Positions 54,823 through 64,000 of a stretch of DNA of 64,000 nt are shown here, piece by piece (the first letter of the stretch is position 1; the number at the start of each line of letters is the position of its first letter). The notes under the pieces are model-generated. The model had not been told where the DNA came from. It did not search any database and saw only the letters and a list, made by a program, of their open reading frames with translations. This stretch comes from an uncultured Chitinophagaceae bacterium. GTDB lineage: Bacteria; Bacteroidota; Bacteroidia; Chitinophagales; Chitinophagaceae. The position numbers and the translations under genes are program-made. The DNA lies in assembly GCA_937981995.1 (NCBI GenBank), contig CALJNC010000009.1:1-64000 (forward strand), written 5' to 3'.

Positions 54823-56379
54823 CTAGCCCTTGTACTCACCCCACACATCGCGTAAAGCATGAGCTATCTCGCCCAAAGAGGCAAGGCTTTCAACACATTC
54901 CACTACATGTGGCATAAGGTTTTCAGTGGTTTGTGCTTTTTCTTTTAACTGAGAAAGTAATAATTCTACTTTATCATTATCTCTGCGATTCTTAAGTTCT
55001 GTCAATTTAGCAACTTGTTCTTTTTCTATTGCCGCATCAATTTTCATGATAGGAATATCCGTTTTATCATCGGTTTCAAACTTATTAACTCCTACGATTA
55101 CCTTTTCTCCACTTTCAATCTCTTTTTGATATTTATAAGCCGATGCCGCTATTTGATCCTGAATAAATCCTTGCTCAATAGCTTCAACACTTCCACCCAT
55201 TACATCAATTTTTTCAATTAATTCCAAGGCTTCTGTTTCTAATCGATTAGTCAAATCTTCTACAAAATAAGAACCGGCTAATGGATCTACTGTATCTGTA
55301 ACGCCACTTTCGTATGCCATTACTTGCTGCGTGCGCAATGCAATCGTTGCAGCTTCTTCAGTTGGTAAACTTAAGGCCTCATCATACCCATTGGTATGCA
55401 ATGATTGCGTGCCACCTAAAGTTGCCGCTAAAGTTTGAATGGCAACGCGTACTATATTATTATGCGGCTGCTGCGCTGTCAAAGTACTGCCCCCTGTTTG
55501 TGTATGAAATCTGAGCATTTGTGCTTTCTTTTCTGTTGCTCCTAAATCCTTTGTAATCTTTGCCCAGATTCTTCGAGCCGCTCTAAACTTTGCAACTTCC
55601 TCAAATAAATGATTGTGTGCATTAAAGAAAAAAGAAAGTCTTTTTGCGAATACATTTATGTCCAACCCTTTTTCAATAGCCGCTTTTAAATACGCCTTCC
55701 CATTACTCAATGTAAAAGCCAATTCCTGCACTGCATTACTTCCAGCCTCACGAATATGATAACCCGAAATTGAAATTGTATTCCATTTAGGCACTTCCTT
55801 ACTGCAGTATTCAAAAATATCTGTAATCAATCGCATGCTTTGTTTTGGTGGGTATATATAGGTTCCTCGAGCAGCATACTCTTTTAAAATATCATTCTGT
55901 ATCGTTCCTTTTATTTTAGAAATATCAGCACCTTGTTTTTTTGCCAGCGCAACATAAAAGGCCAACAAAATAAAACCACTAGCATTTATCGTCATGGAAG
56001 TAGAAACTTTTTCTAATTCTATCCCTTTAAATAAACGCTCCATGTCCTCTAGGGTATCAATGGCTACACCCACTTTACCTACTTCACCCATAGCCATTTC
56101 ATCATCACTGTCGTAACCTATTTGGGTAGGCAAGTCAAAGGCTACACTTAAACCGGTTACCCCATTTTTTAGTAAATAATGGTAGCGCTCGTTACTAGCT
56201 TCCGCCGTACTAAACCCAGCATATTGACGCATTGTCCAAAAACGATCTCGGTACATACCAGCATGTACCCCTCTTGTAAATGGAAACTCACCCGGATTTT
56301 CAAGATCGTATTCTTTCTTAAAATATACTTTATCTATTTCTAAACCTGAAGTGGTTTCTTTTTTATTCTCTTCGCTCAT
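54823..56379 (-). CDS. Methylmalonyl-CoA mutase, catalytic subunit (no B12 domain)
   Basis: 518 aa from ATG 56379; an upstream ATG at 56430 lies inside the RDD gene. TIM-barrel substrate domain: [33 protein letters not shown], with Tyr53 at the MCM-type position (isobutyryl-CoA mutase has Phe); [14 protein letters not shown] with the CoA-carboxylate Arg, and [11 protein letters not shown]. These favour succinyl/methylmalonyl-CoA interconversion. The C-terminal B12-binding domain is absent and must be a separate gene, as in archaeal-type two-part mutases. Start codon overlaps the stop of the RDD gene (TAATG). Confidence 0.88.
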   Translation of the reverse strand: MSEENKKETTSGLEIDKVYFKKEYDLENPGEFPFTRGVHAGMYRDRFWTMRQYAGFSTAEASNERYHYLLKNGVTGLSVAFDLPTQIGYDSDDEMAMGEVGKVGVAIDTLEDMERLFKGIELEKVSTSMTINASGFILLAFYVALAKKQGADISKIKGTIQNDILKEYAARGTYIYPPKQSMRLITDIFEYCSKEVPKWNTISISGYHIREAGSNAVQELAFTLSNGKAYLKAAIEKGLDINVFAKRLSFFFNAHNHLFEEVAKFRAARRIWAKITKDLGATEKKAQMLRFHTQTGGSTLTAQQPHNNIVRVAIQTLAATLGGTQSLHTNGYDEALSLPTEEAATIALRTQQVMAYESGVTDTVDPLAGSYFVEDLTNRLETEALELIEKIDVMGGSVEAIEQGFIQDQIAASAYKYQKEIESGEKVIVGVNKFETDDKTDIPIMKIDAAIEKEQVAKLTELKNRRDNDKVELLLSQLKEKAQTTENLMPHVVECVESLASLGEIAHALRDVWGEYKG

Positions 56380-56858
56380 TAACCTTGATTTATTAAGTCT
56401 TTCTTTTTTACAACATACGTTTCTGACCATTTATCATGCCATCCCATTTCTCCAAAAAAACTAAATGCTTCAAACGGAACTAATCTACTTACAGATCTAA
56501 TTGCTATTTGTTTACTCGTTGGTTTTTCACCAGATTGATTTACCACTATAGTACCTGTAAAAAATTTACCAATGGTACGCTGCGTTGTAGCTTCTGAAAT
56601 AAAATAATATAAAAACATTACACCAAAACCTACTATATACGATATAATAGTAACTGCTGGGCTTTCTTCTTCCTCCATAAATACCTCACTTGCTAGTTGC
56701 TCATCGGCAGTAAACATCAGTAAACCAATCAAAGCTCCTACAATTAAAACAACAACGTAATAAAAAATTGTATCAATAATTAAATTAGCAAAGCGTACAC
56801 TGTTATCTGCCCTTTTTAAATAATTCGTTTCTTCAGTTAGTAAATCTTTTTGTTCCAT
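56379..56858 (-). CDS. RDD-family membrane protein
   Basis: 159 aa. RDD-like start [34 protein letters not shown], a second helix pair ([19 protein letters not shown]), and the family block [44 protein letters not shown] (shown in part). Unknown transport or accessory role. Translationally coupled to the mutase gene by a 1-nt overlap. Confidence 0.85.
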   Translation of the reverse strand: MEQKDLLTEETNYLKRADNSVRFANLIIDTIFYYVVVLIVGALIGLLMFTADEQLASEVFMEEEESPAVTIISYIVGFGVMFLYYFISEATTQRTIGKFFTGTIVVNQSGEKPTSKQIAIRSVSRLVPFEAFSFFGEMGWHDKWSETYVVKKKDLINQG

Positions 56859-57040
56859 AATCTAATTTATTATCCATTGAATTTTATTCCATCCTTCTAC
56901 TAATCAATAATAATACAAATATAGCGGTTCTGCTTTTTGAAAAGGAAGTAAACTCCTTCCAAAGTCATATTTTGGCTATTTCAGTTTATTCCTTACGTTC
57001 ATATTTATTTTAGACATACTTTAGTTATAAAATCCCTATT

Positions 57041-58429
57041 TTGAAAATACACTTTCTACTTTCCGTTTTAATCATCTTAAGTTTCCAAAGCAATTTAAAC
57101 GCTCAAACAGTTTCAGAAATTGGTCCTAATTTTCCAGGCAATCATTCTATTTCGGGCACATCTACTATTAACGCTACTCCTTATAATTTTTTCGACCAGT
57201 CAGTTCATATTCAGTTTATTTACACAGCAAGTGAAATTATGCAAGGAGGTGCTAATCAAGCGTATAATATTGATAGCATTGGTTGGTATGTAATGAATCA
57301 AATTGGGGGTAGCTTATTAAACTATACAATTAAAATGAAAAACACCTTATCAACACATGCAAATGTGTATGATAACAATGGACTTACTACGGTGCGCAAT
57401 CCATCTTCTTTACTGCCCGCAACGGACACTGCTTGGTACATGATACCACTTACTAATTCCTTTATGTGGGATGGTACAAGCAACTTACTTATAGATGTTT
57501 GCTGGGGCGTAAACCTCGGTAATACTGCAACAGGTAGTATTAGACAATTTAACCAAGGTATGATAGCCGAACGAATTTTTGAAAAAAATAATTTCAATAA
57601 TATGTGCAGCTTACCTATAAGTGCTACCGCTTTATCAAAACCATATGTACGACTAGCTGGCACCTGCGCAAATACAAATACAATTATTACCGATAGCATT
57701 TGCAGCGGTCAGAGCTACTTATTCAATGGCAATCTTTATAGCACCACAGGAGTTTATACTGATACCTTTCAAAGTTCAATAGGATGCGACTCCATGGTAA
57801 GCTTAGATTTAAAAACGGTAAATAGTTTTACAACGATTCTTGACGAAAACATTTGTTCGGATACATCATACACTTTTGCAGGACAGATATTAACTCAAAA
57901 CGGAACATATATTGACACATTACAAACGGCAGGAAATTGCGATTCTATTATTCAGTTAAACTTATTTTTTGTTTCTATTGATACCACCATTACTAAATCA
58001 GGAAATAACTATACAGCCAATCAAAACAATGCGCAGTACCAATGGTACGATTGTATGTTCACGTTTCAATATGTAAATACCCAAACGTTTAACCCTACTA
58101 ACTTTGGTCAATTCATTGTAACCTTAAATTACAAAGGCTGTCTTGACACTTCAGAATGCATGGGATATTATTTGCCCGAAAGTGTAAAAAACGTTGGAGC
58201 CAATCCCGCTCTTAGCTCATATCAAATAATACCCAATCCTGCCTTAAACTATATAAAAATCAAAGGATGTGAACCCAACACGGAAATAAAAATTTATAAT
58301 ATGACAGGAACTTTAGTTCAGCGTAATAATACACAGAATGATCAACAAGTGCCTATTGAAAGCTTACCTAAGGGAATCTATCTGATTCAAATTGATAATT
58401 CTTATTGGAGCAAGTTCTATAAGGAATAA
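57041..58429 (+). CDS. Large T9SS-sorted secreted protein
   Basis: 462 aa from a TTG start (signal peptide IHFLLSVLIILSFQSNLNAQ directly after it; no suitable ATG). Residues about 25-210 are a beta-sandwich-like domain (YNIDSIGWYVMNQIGGSLLNYTIKM, NLLIDVCWGVNLG). About 215-310 hold two CDS-x-C-type repeats (ITDSICSGQSYLFNGNLYSTTGVYTDTF and ENICSDTSYTFAGQILTQNGTYIDTL). The end is a T9SS sorting domain (YQIIPNPALNYIKIKG). Function unknown. Confidence 0.82.
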   Translation: MKIHFLLSVLIILSFQSNLNAQTVSEIGPNFPGNHSISGTSTINATPYNFFDQSVHIQFIYTASEIMQGGANQAYNIDSIGWYVMNQIGGSLLNYTIKMKNTLSTHANVYDNNGLTTVRNPSSLLPATDTAWYMIPLTNSFMWDGTSNLLIDVCWGVNLGNTATGSIRQFNQGMIAERIFEKNNFNNMCSLPISATALSKPYVRLAGTCANTNTIITDSICSGQSYLFNGNLYSTTGVYTDTFQSSIGCDSMVSLDLKTVNSFTTILDENICSDTSYTFAGQILTQNGTYIDTLQTAGNCDSIIQLNLFFVSIDTTITKSGNNYTANQNNAQYQWYDCMFTFQYVNTQTFNPTNFGQFIVTLNYKGCLDTSECMGYYLPESVKNVGANPALSSYQIIPNPALNYIKIKGCEPNTEIKIYNMTGTLVQRNNTQNDQQVPIESLPKGIYLIQIDNSYWSKFYKE

Positions 58430-58430
58430 T

Positions 58431-59795
58431 TTATAGAGCATTAAACACCCCTTTCCCAAACTTCTCCAAGCTAGGATCCCGAGCACCCATTAAAAGCAAT
58501 ACAGTACCTTCTGTTAAATGAGGACGCATTGTTTCAAGCAAATCATCTCGATTATCTACAAAGAATGATTGCACACGATTCCCTTTTAAATCCTCAATCA
58601 AATCATTGGCAGAAATATCTTTCGTTGTGGTTCCACCTGCATAATATATTTCGCTCATCCACATTTGGTCTTCAGGACGCATACAAGCCGTCACTTCTTT
58701 TACTAACTCTTCTCTTATAAAACGTGTAGGTTTAAAACCATGAGGTTGAAACCAAGCAACTACTTTTTTGCCTACTGCCTGTGCAGATTTTATACTTGCT
58801 GCAATTTTAGCAGGATTGTGCGCATAATCATCTATTACAATTACTCCATTCTTTTCTCCTAGCAATTGGTGTCGTCTATAAATACCAGGATACGTACCAA
58901 GTGCTTTAGCAGCTTTGGCTAAATCTACTTTAAGGATATCTGCTACAGCTATACAAGCTAGCGCATTTTCCATATTGTGCTCTCCAATAGTTGGCAACAT
59001 AACTTCCTGCTCACCAACATTAAACGTTATTGAAAATCCTTTTTGATTAAAGTCTTTGCCTTCAAAACGAGTGCCCACTCCAAAATCATATTCACTTCCT
59101 TTAGAAAATTCAACAACCTTGGCGATTGGATTATGATTTACTATAAAGTATTCATTCGAGTTTCCTTTGAACGTATTGAACACTTTATCCAATTCATCTT
59201 CTTCTAAATGATCTTTATCTTTGTTTAATAATACGCCAACGTGCGGCTTATATCTTACTAAAGAACCATCACTCTCATCGGCCTCAATTAATAAGTAATC
59301 ACTTTCGCCAACAAAGGCATTGCCTATTTTTCCTTTTTCAATTAAAGAGGCTAATCCTGCACCTGTAATCAAACTTGGACTTACACCACACTCATATAGC
59401 ATATGGAACATCATGGCCGTCACTGTACTTTTTCCGCTTGTGCCACCAATAGCTATCGTCTTTTTGCTTGCGCAGATAGCAGCTAACATTTCAGCTCTAC
59501 TTACAATAGGTATATTTAACTCTTTGGCTTTTTTAATTTCTACATTGGTATCCTCAATGGCTGTAGAAGCCACCATGATTTGTGTATCACTTGTTATCCC
59601 GTTAGCGTCTTGTACAAAACATTTAATATTCTCAGCTTCCAACTGATCTTTTATATAATCATTTTCAGGATTGGTAAATAAACGATCGCTACCGGCCACT
59701 TCATTTCCTGTACCCGATAAAAATTGTGCAATGGCACTCATTCCAGCACCACCTATACCTATAAAGAAAAAATTTTTATTATCTAGAATGTTCAT
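58431..59795 (-). CDS. Divergent Mur ligase (MurC-like paralogue)
   Basis: 454 aa with all three Mur domains: N-terminal Rossmann FFFIGIGGAGMSAIAQFLSGTG, central ATPase with P-loop IGGTSGKSTVTAM, EADESDGSLVRYKP and HNMENALACIAVAD, and C-terminal domain DDYAHNPAKIAASIKSAQ. Canonical MurC has GTHGKTTT and LNIxxDHLD; here they are GTSGKST and LNKDKDHLEED. It stands alone, outside a dcw cluster. Could be a second UDP-MurNAc-alanine ligase, or a ligase for another amino-acid polymer; position 4 kb from cphB makes the latter worth testing. Confidence 0.75.
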   Translation of the reverse strand: MNILDNKNFFFIGIGGAGMSAIAQFLSGTGNEVAGSDRLFTNPENDYIKDQLEAENIKCFVQDANGITSDTQIMVASTAIEDTNVEIKKAKELNIPIVSRAEMLAAICASKKTIAIGGTSGKSTVTAMMFHMLYECGVSPSLITGAGLASLIEKGKIGNAFVGESDYLLIEADESDGSLVRYKPHVGVLLNKDKDHLEEDELDKVFNTFKGNSNEYFIVNHNPIAKVVEFSKGSEYDFGVGTRFEGKDFNQKGFSITFNVGEQEVMLPTIGEHNMENALACIAVADILKVDLAKAAKALGTYPGIYRRHQLLGEKNGVIVIDDYAHNPAKIAASIKSAQAVGKKVVAWFQPHGFKPTRFIREELVKEVTACMRPEDQMWMSEIYYAGGTTTKDISANDLIEDLKGNRVQSFFVDNRDDLLETMRPHLTEGTVLLLMGARDPSLEKFGKGVFNAL

Positions 59796-59869
59796 TTATT
59801 TAGTTTTGAGTTTTTAGTTCTAAGTTTCCTAGTTCTATTCCAAGTAATAATTAAGAACTAGGAATGAGT

Positions 59870-60418
59870 TTACTCTTTTGCCAAAAGCATTTTTTTAGCC
59901 TCTCCGTTTAAGATGTGTATAGCAATATCTGTGGGTACTTCTGTATGTTCGTCTAATGCAAAAGTGCTTAGCCGAGTTACAAATTCTTGAGCTGGAGCAC
60001 CTAAATCCATACTAGCTCCTATTTGATTAATCATTGATATTTCTTGCTCCTTAGCGGCTTTTACAGTTTCCCAAACTTCATGGCTCACATATATCTGTTG
60101 TGATAAATTATGCTCATATTCCTCACGAATATTTCTTATCATACTTAATTGTACATCTTGCGCTGTAGCACCTTTCATATAATGACGACTAATCAAAGCA
60201 TTAGGGTGAATACGTTCAACAAAATGAATCAAACGCTCATAAGCCTGTAAGCGCAAACGCAATATTTCATCTGCTTTTTTACCAAAAAGAGCTAAATGTT
60301 TTTTCTCAGTCTCAGAGGTTAAAAACTTGCTTACAATTACACTTGTAGCTATTAATACTACAACTGCAGGTAAAGTGTACTTAACGATTTCTAAAATTAT
60401 ATTTACTGTTTCCGACAT
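59870..60418 (-). CDS. Conserved membrane-anchored protein of Bacteroidota
   Basis: 182 aa. N-terminal helix YTLPAVVVLIATSVIVSKFL, then a cytoplasmic helical domain: LRLQAYERLIHFVERIHPNALISRH, IREEYEHNLSQQIYVSHEVWETVKAAKEQEI. These blocks recur in an uncharacterised Bacteroidota family; I do not know a function. It lies upstream of the Mur-ligase gene on the same strand. Confidence 0.65.
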   Translation of the reverse strand: MSETVNIILEIVKYTLPAVVVLIATSVIVSKFLTSETEKKHLALFGKKADEILRLRLQAYERLIHFVERIHPNALISRHYMKGATAQDVQLSMIRNIREEYEHNLSQQIYVSHEVWETVKAAKEQEISMINQIGASMDLGAPAQEFVTRLSTFALDEHTEVPTDIAIHILNGEAKKMLLAKE

Positions 60419-60494
60419 TCCTGTTTATAAGTATTCAGCGGTAAATATACTTTGTTTTGTAGGTTTGTTTGTGACCTATTAGATAATATTATTA

Positions 60495-61121
60495 TTGAAA
60501 GCCTCTATTACATATTCGCAAAGGTTTTTAAACCTTTTTCCTTTGATAGGCATCTTGCTTTACGTGCTTTTATTCTATTACTCAACTACATTATATCCTG
60601 GCGGCTCACAAGCCAATCCAAATAGTATTGGTTACGATTGGATACATAACTATTGGTGTAATTTACTCAATGACTATGCAATAAATAAACAAGCAAACCC
60701 TGGTAAGAATTATGCAGTTGTAGCAATGTTCGTTTTATGTACTGCGATACTAACGTTTTTCATCAATTTTGCACTTAACTTTTGTAAGAGCATATTCTGG
60801 AAACAAACAATCATTTTAAGTGGCATTCTATCTATGCTTTTTGCCTTTTTAATTAGTACGAACTATCATGATCTTATGACCATATTATCAAGCATTTTTG
60901 GTCTATTTGCACTTATCGGAATACTTGTTGAACTTTATGGAAGCAAATTGAATTGTTATAAGTTAACAGCAGTTTGCTGCGTTATTCTTTTAGCTTTAAA
61001 TAATTATGTCTATTATTCTAAACATTTTTTGATTGCCCTACCCTTACTTCAAAAGGTTACAATTGCCTTTGTATTAAGCTGGATTGGTTTTCTAAATTAT
61101 AGAATATCCAAACTAAGATAA
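60495..61121 (+). CDS. Multi-pass membrane protein, unknown
   Basis: 208 aa from a TTG start (ATT ATT TTG context; no ATG fits). About six transmembrane helices: FLNLFPLIGILLYVLLFYYS, VVAMFVLCTAILTFFINFAL, IILSGILSMLFAFLIS, ILSSIFGLFALIGILVELYG, LTAVCCVILLALNNYVYYS, VTIAFVLSWIGFLNY. A loop YPGGSQANPNSIGYDWIHNYWCNLL is distinctive. Topology recalls DUF998-type proteins; not certain. Confidence 0.65.
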   Translation: MKASITYSQRFLNLFPLIGILLYVLLFYYSTTLYPGGSQANPNSIGYDWIHNYWCNLLNDYAINKQANPGKNYAVVAMFVLCTAILTFFINFALNFCKSIFWKQTIILSGILSMLFAFLISTNYHDLMTILSSIFGLFALIGILVELYGSKLNCYKLTAVCCVILLALNNYVYYSKHFLIALPLLQKVTIAFVLSWIGFLNYRISKLR

Positions 61122-61211
61122 AATAAAGTTATCCCTTTAGGTTATTGACTTTCCTGTTCATAAGTAATAAGCTACCACGATACATTCTTATATATTTTTG
61201 TTAGGCTTTAA

Positions 61212-62354
61212 ATGAACGAATACTTTCAATCCATATTAAAATATATTCTCTTCCCAATATCCATACTCTATGGTATAATAATTTGGCTACGGAATAAACT
61301 ATACGATGCGGGTTTATTTTCTTCATTAAGCTTTGATGCTATCCCGGTAATAAGTGTAGGAAACTTATCAGTTGGTGGCACAGGCAAATCTCCCCATATT
61401 GAATATTTAGTGCGATTGCTTTCTCGTAAGTTTCATACTGCCACGTTAAGCCGTGGCTACGGTCGTTCTACTAAAGGATTCAGAATAGCTAATGAAAATG
61501 CTGATGCTAGAAGCATAGGCGATGAGCCCTATCAGTTTAAAAGAAAATTTGAAAATATACTAGTAGCTGTAGGCGAAGACAGGGTAACTGCTATTCCAGA
61601 ATTATTGCAACACGCTCCATATATCGAAACTATTTTACTAGACGATGCGTTTCAACACAGAAGCGTAAAACCTGGATTAAATATTTTACTTACTGAATAC
61701 GACAAACCCTATACCAAGGATTATATTTTGCCTTTGGGCAGATTACGCGAAAGCCGAAAAGCAGCAAAGCGAGCCGACATCATTATCATTACCAAGTGCC
61801 CCAATGATTTAAGCGTAGCTGATAAGGAAACTTTTATTACAACATTAAATGCCGAGGAAAGTCAATCAATCTTTTTTACAAGAATTGAATACGATCAACC
61901 TAGCTCACTTTTAAACAATAACATAAATTTTAATAAGGAAACAAACGCCGTAACATTTTCGGGCATAGCAAATGCCAAACCCTTTATAGACCGAGTACAA
62001 AGCTTAACAAAGGAGGTACATGAACTAAGCTATAAGGACCATCATTACTTTACAACCGAGGACGTAAAAGAGCTGAATGAAACCTTTCAATACATTAAGA
62101 ACGAGAATAAATGTATCTTTGTAACTGAAAAGGACGCTACCCGTCTTTTGTTACACGAAGAACTACTTTTAAAATTCAATTTACCCATAGTAGTAATTCC
62201 CATACGCATTTCTTTTTTGTTTGATGAAGGAGAACAGTTTGACAAACTGCTCAATGAGTATGTTTATTCTTACTTTCCGGTAATTGAAAATCAAGATGTG
62301 CCTGAAATAATAAGTGATGAAGATTTAATGGTGGACTATGAAGAAGTATTATAA
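61212..62354 (+). CDS. lpxK: Tetraacyldisaccharide 4'-kinase
   Basis: 380 aa. Phosphorylates the lipid A precursor at the 4' position at the inner-membrane face. N-terminal membrane helix (YILFPISILYGIIIWLRNKL), Walker A VGNLSVGGTGKSPHIEYL, SRGYGRSTKGFRI, GDEPYQFKRKF, and LLDDAFQHRSVKPGLNILLTEY. About 50 residues longer than the E. coli enzyme through C-terminal acidic sequence. Shows the cell makes lipid A. Confidence 0.95.
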   Translation: MNEYFQSILKYILFPISILYGIIIWLRNKLYDAGLFSSLSFDAIPVISVGNLSVGGTGKSPHIEYLVRLLSRKFHTATLSRGYGRSTKGFRIANENADARSIGDEPYQFKRKFENILVAVGEDRVTAIPELLQHAPYIETILLDDAFQHRSVKPGLNILLTEYDKPYTKDYILPLGRLRESRKAAKRADIIIITKCPNDLSVADKETFITTLNAEESQSIFFTRIEYDQPSSLLNNNINFNKETNAVTFSGIANAKPFIDRVQSLTKEVHELSYKDHHYFTTEDVKELNETFQYIKNENKCIFVTEKDATRLLLHEELLLKFNLPIVVIPIRISFLFDEGEQFDKLLNEYVYSYFPVIENQDVPEIISDEDLMVDYEEVL

Positions 62355-62453
62355 TCTGATATAAATAAAAGTAAGTCATAAGACTGAAACTAATTAGCTG
62401 CGATTAGAATACAAAACCAAGTACTGCGACTAAGTACTAAAGACAAACAAATA

Positions 62454-64000
62454 ATGACAAAAAAAAGAAAAAAAGCGCGCCATAGCAGTGCGATGAAAAA
62501 TAAGAAAAAAAAGAAAGGAACACAAGGTGCTCCTGGTAAAAAAAGAGGATCAGGCAAAGGTCAATTTTCTCCTTCTGTTACAGGTGTAATAGATTTTGCA
62601 CCACATGGTGTAGCATTTGTAATGGTAGACGGCATGACAGTAGATATAAAAATTGCTAAAAATGATACTAAAAATGCATTACCTGGTGATACAGTTGAAG
62701 CAACCATTACTCGCATAGGCAAATCAAATAAACGACCACACGGCAAAGTATTACGTGTAGTAAAACGAGCAAACCAACAGTTAATTTGCCGTTTAGATAT
62801 GGGCGAAAAACACATTTTTGCGATACCCGAAAATGAAAAATTCCCTAATGATATTTTTATACCTAAAAAGCCAGCCAATTTAAAAACAGGCGACCGCTGC
62901 TTAGTACAAATAACGGATTGGCACCCTAAATCTAAGAACCCCGTTGGAGAAGTATTAGAATCTTTTGCAGGGCAAGACATTCATGACATTGCCATGAAAG
63001 AAATTTTATTAGAGCAAGGTTTCCCTTTATCATTCCCTGAAGAGGTAATGAAGGAAACAGCTGCAATGAAATTTGAAATTACAAAAGAAGATTTAGCGGA
63101 GCGTAGAGATATGCGCGATACATTTACAATTACAATTGATCCATTTGACGCAAAGGACTTTGATGATGCAATTAGCTACAAAGATTTAGGCGATGGAAAA
63201 ATTGAATTGGGTGTACACATAGCCGATGTGGCGCATTATGTAAGACCAGGAACAGCTTTAGATAAGGAAGCATACGCTCGAGCTACAAGCGTTTATTTAC
63301 CAGATAGAGTTTCTCCAATGCTACCTGAGAAAATTAGTAATGAGCTATGTTCGCTGAGGCCCAATGAAGATAAATTTACTTTTTCTACAGTATTTATCCT
63401 GGATAAAAAACTAGAAATTATTGATGCTTGGATTGGCAGAACGGTTACCCACTCTAACCATAGATTTACCTATGAAGATGTACAAGAAATATTAGAAGGT
63501 AATGAAGGCGAGTATAAGAAAGAAGTACTTGCGATGAATGAAATTTCACGCAACTTACGTAAAAAGCGATTTGATAAAGGTGCCATTAATTTTGCAAGTA
63601 GCGAAGTTCGATTCAGACTAGACGATAAAGGAAACCCTATTGAGCTTGTTGTGAAAACAAGTCAAGCATCTCATCAACTAATTGAAGAGATGATGCTCTT
63701 GGCTAATAGAACTACGGCAGAATATATTGGTCAACAAAAAAAGAAAAATAAACAATTACAATATCCATACCGCATACACGATGCACCAGATTTAGATCGA
63801 TTAATCCCTTTCACAAAATTTGCAGGTAAGTTTGGTTACAATTTTGACCTCACGGATAATCATACGATTGTAAGATCATTTAATAGCATGATCGAAAAAT
63901 CAAAAGGTGTACCTGAGCATCAAATACTGCATACACTAGGTATACGCACAATGGCTAAAGCAATTTACTCCACCAATAATATTGGACATTACGGCTTAGG
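62454..64000 (+). CDS. rnr: Ribonuclease R (RNB-domain exoribonuclease), 5' part
   Basis: 515 codons readable from ATG 62454; continues past the window. Lys-rich N-terminus (KKRKKARHSS, KNKKKKKGTQGAP), cold-shock/OB domains (SPSVTGVIDFAPHGVAFVM; TGDRCLVQITDWHPKSKN), and the RNB catalytic core TITIDPFDAKDFDDAISYK with its Asp cluster, then VHIADVAHYVRPGTALDKEA. Degrades structured RNA 3' to 5'. 99 nt after lpxK, with no terminator between. Confidence 0.94.
   Translation, partial: MTKKRKKARHSSAMKNKKKKKGTQGAPGKKRGSGKGQFSPSVTGVIDFAPHGVAFVMVDGMTVDIKIAKNDTKNALPGDTVEATITRIGKSNKRPHGKVLRVVKRANQQLICRLDMGEKHIFAIPENEKFPNDIFIPKKPANLKTGDRCLVQITDWHPKSKNPVGEVLESFAGQDIHDIAMKEILLEQGFPLSFPEEVMKETAAMKFEITKEDLAERRDMRDTFTITIDPFDAKDFDDAISYKDLGDGKIELGVHIADVAHYVRPGTALDKEAYARATSVYLPDRVSPMLPEKISNELCSLRPNEDKFTFSTVFILDKKLEIIDAWIGRTVTHSNHRFTYEDVQEILEGNEGEYKKEVLAMNEISRNLRKKRFDKGAINFASSEVRFRLDDKGNPIELVVKTSQASHQLIEEMMLLANRTTAEYIGQQKKKNKQLQYPYRIHDAPDLDRLIPFTKFAGKFGYNFDLTDNHTIVRSFNSMIEKSKGVPEHQILHTLGIRTMAKAIYSTNNIGHYGL

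Noticed and set aside
62561..62980. Minus-strand ORF of 139 codons at the right end
   Set aside because: Antisense to the 5' part of RNase R, which has clear OB and RNB motifs.

Overview
The window is A+T-rich chromosomal DNA from a member of the Bacteroidota. Five secreted proteins carry a C-terminal type IX secretion (T9SS) sorting domain. Several genes are preceded by the Bacteroidota -7 promoter element TAnnTTTG, and purine-rich Shine-Dalgarno sites are largely missing. Gene content also fits: kynureninase, BT_3928-like MauE/thioredoxin fusion, DUF2279, DUF4328, a NdpA/YejK-like nucleoid protein. The exact family cannot be settled from sequence reading alone.

Layout. 1-8500: end of a secreted-protein gene, a DtxR/MntR-type regulator coupled to a MauE-thioredoxin membrane protein, a DEDDh exonuclease, a dolichol-phosphate-mannose-synthase-like glycosyltransferase, a two-gene HAD/ParB-like island set between two copies of one terminator hairpin, then trxA and dnaE. 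8600-16500: accessory and decaying DNA, with a Sll1717-type P-loop ATPase, a frameshifted gene, a truncated lipoprotein gene copy, a 134-bp tandem duplication, dispersed inverted repeats, an S33-peptidase lipoprotein, a beta-barrel pseudogene with two in-frame stops, and secreted proteins. 16500-25000: small hypotheticals, queA, kynU, pdhA, an M14 carboxypeptidase, a nucleoid-associated protein, carA.

25000-29400 is a tight operon for an ECF sigma factor, a small probable anti-sigma protein, a CpxP/Spy-like protein, an MbnP-like protein, a MauG/MbnH-like di-haem protein, and a YHYH-domain T9SS protein; this looks like a periplasmic copper-handling module. 30200-33700 is the infA-rpmJ-rpsM-rpsK-rpsD-rpoA-rplQ operon. 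33800-48800 holds a TPR protein, gyrA, surface proteins, a phosphohexomutase, a TonB-receptor-like outer-membrane protein and aat.

48900-54800 carries cyanophycin synthetase, isoaspartyl peptidase and cyanophycinase, which together cover synthesis and complete breakdown of the nitrogen polymer cyanophycin. Next come a stand-alone methylmalonyl-CoA mutase catalytic subunit coupled to an RDD membrane protein, a divergent Mur-ligase paralogue, lpxK and the start of RNase R. No tRNA, rRNA, CRISPR array, intact transposase or prophage was seen.
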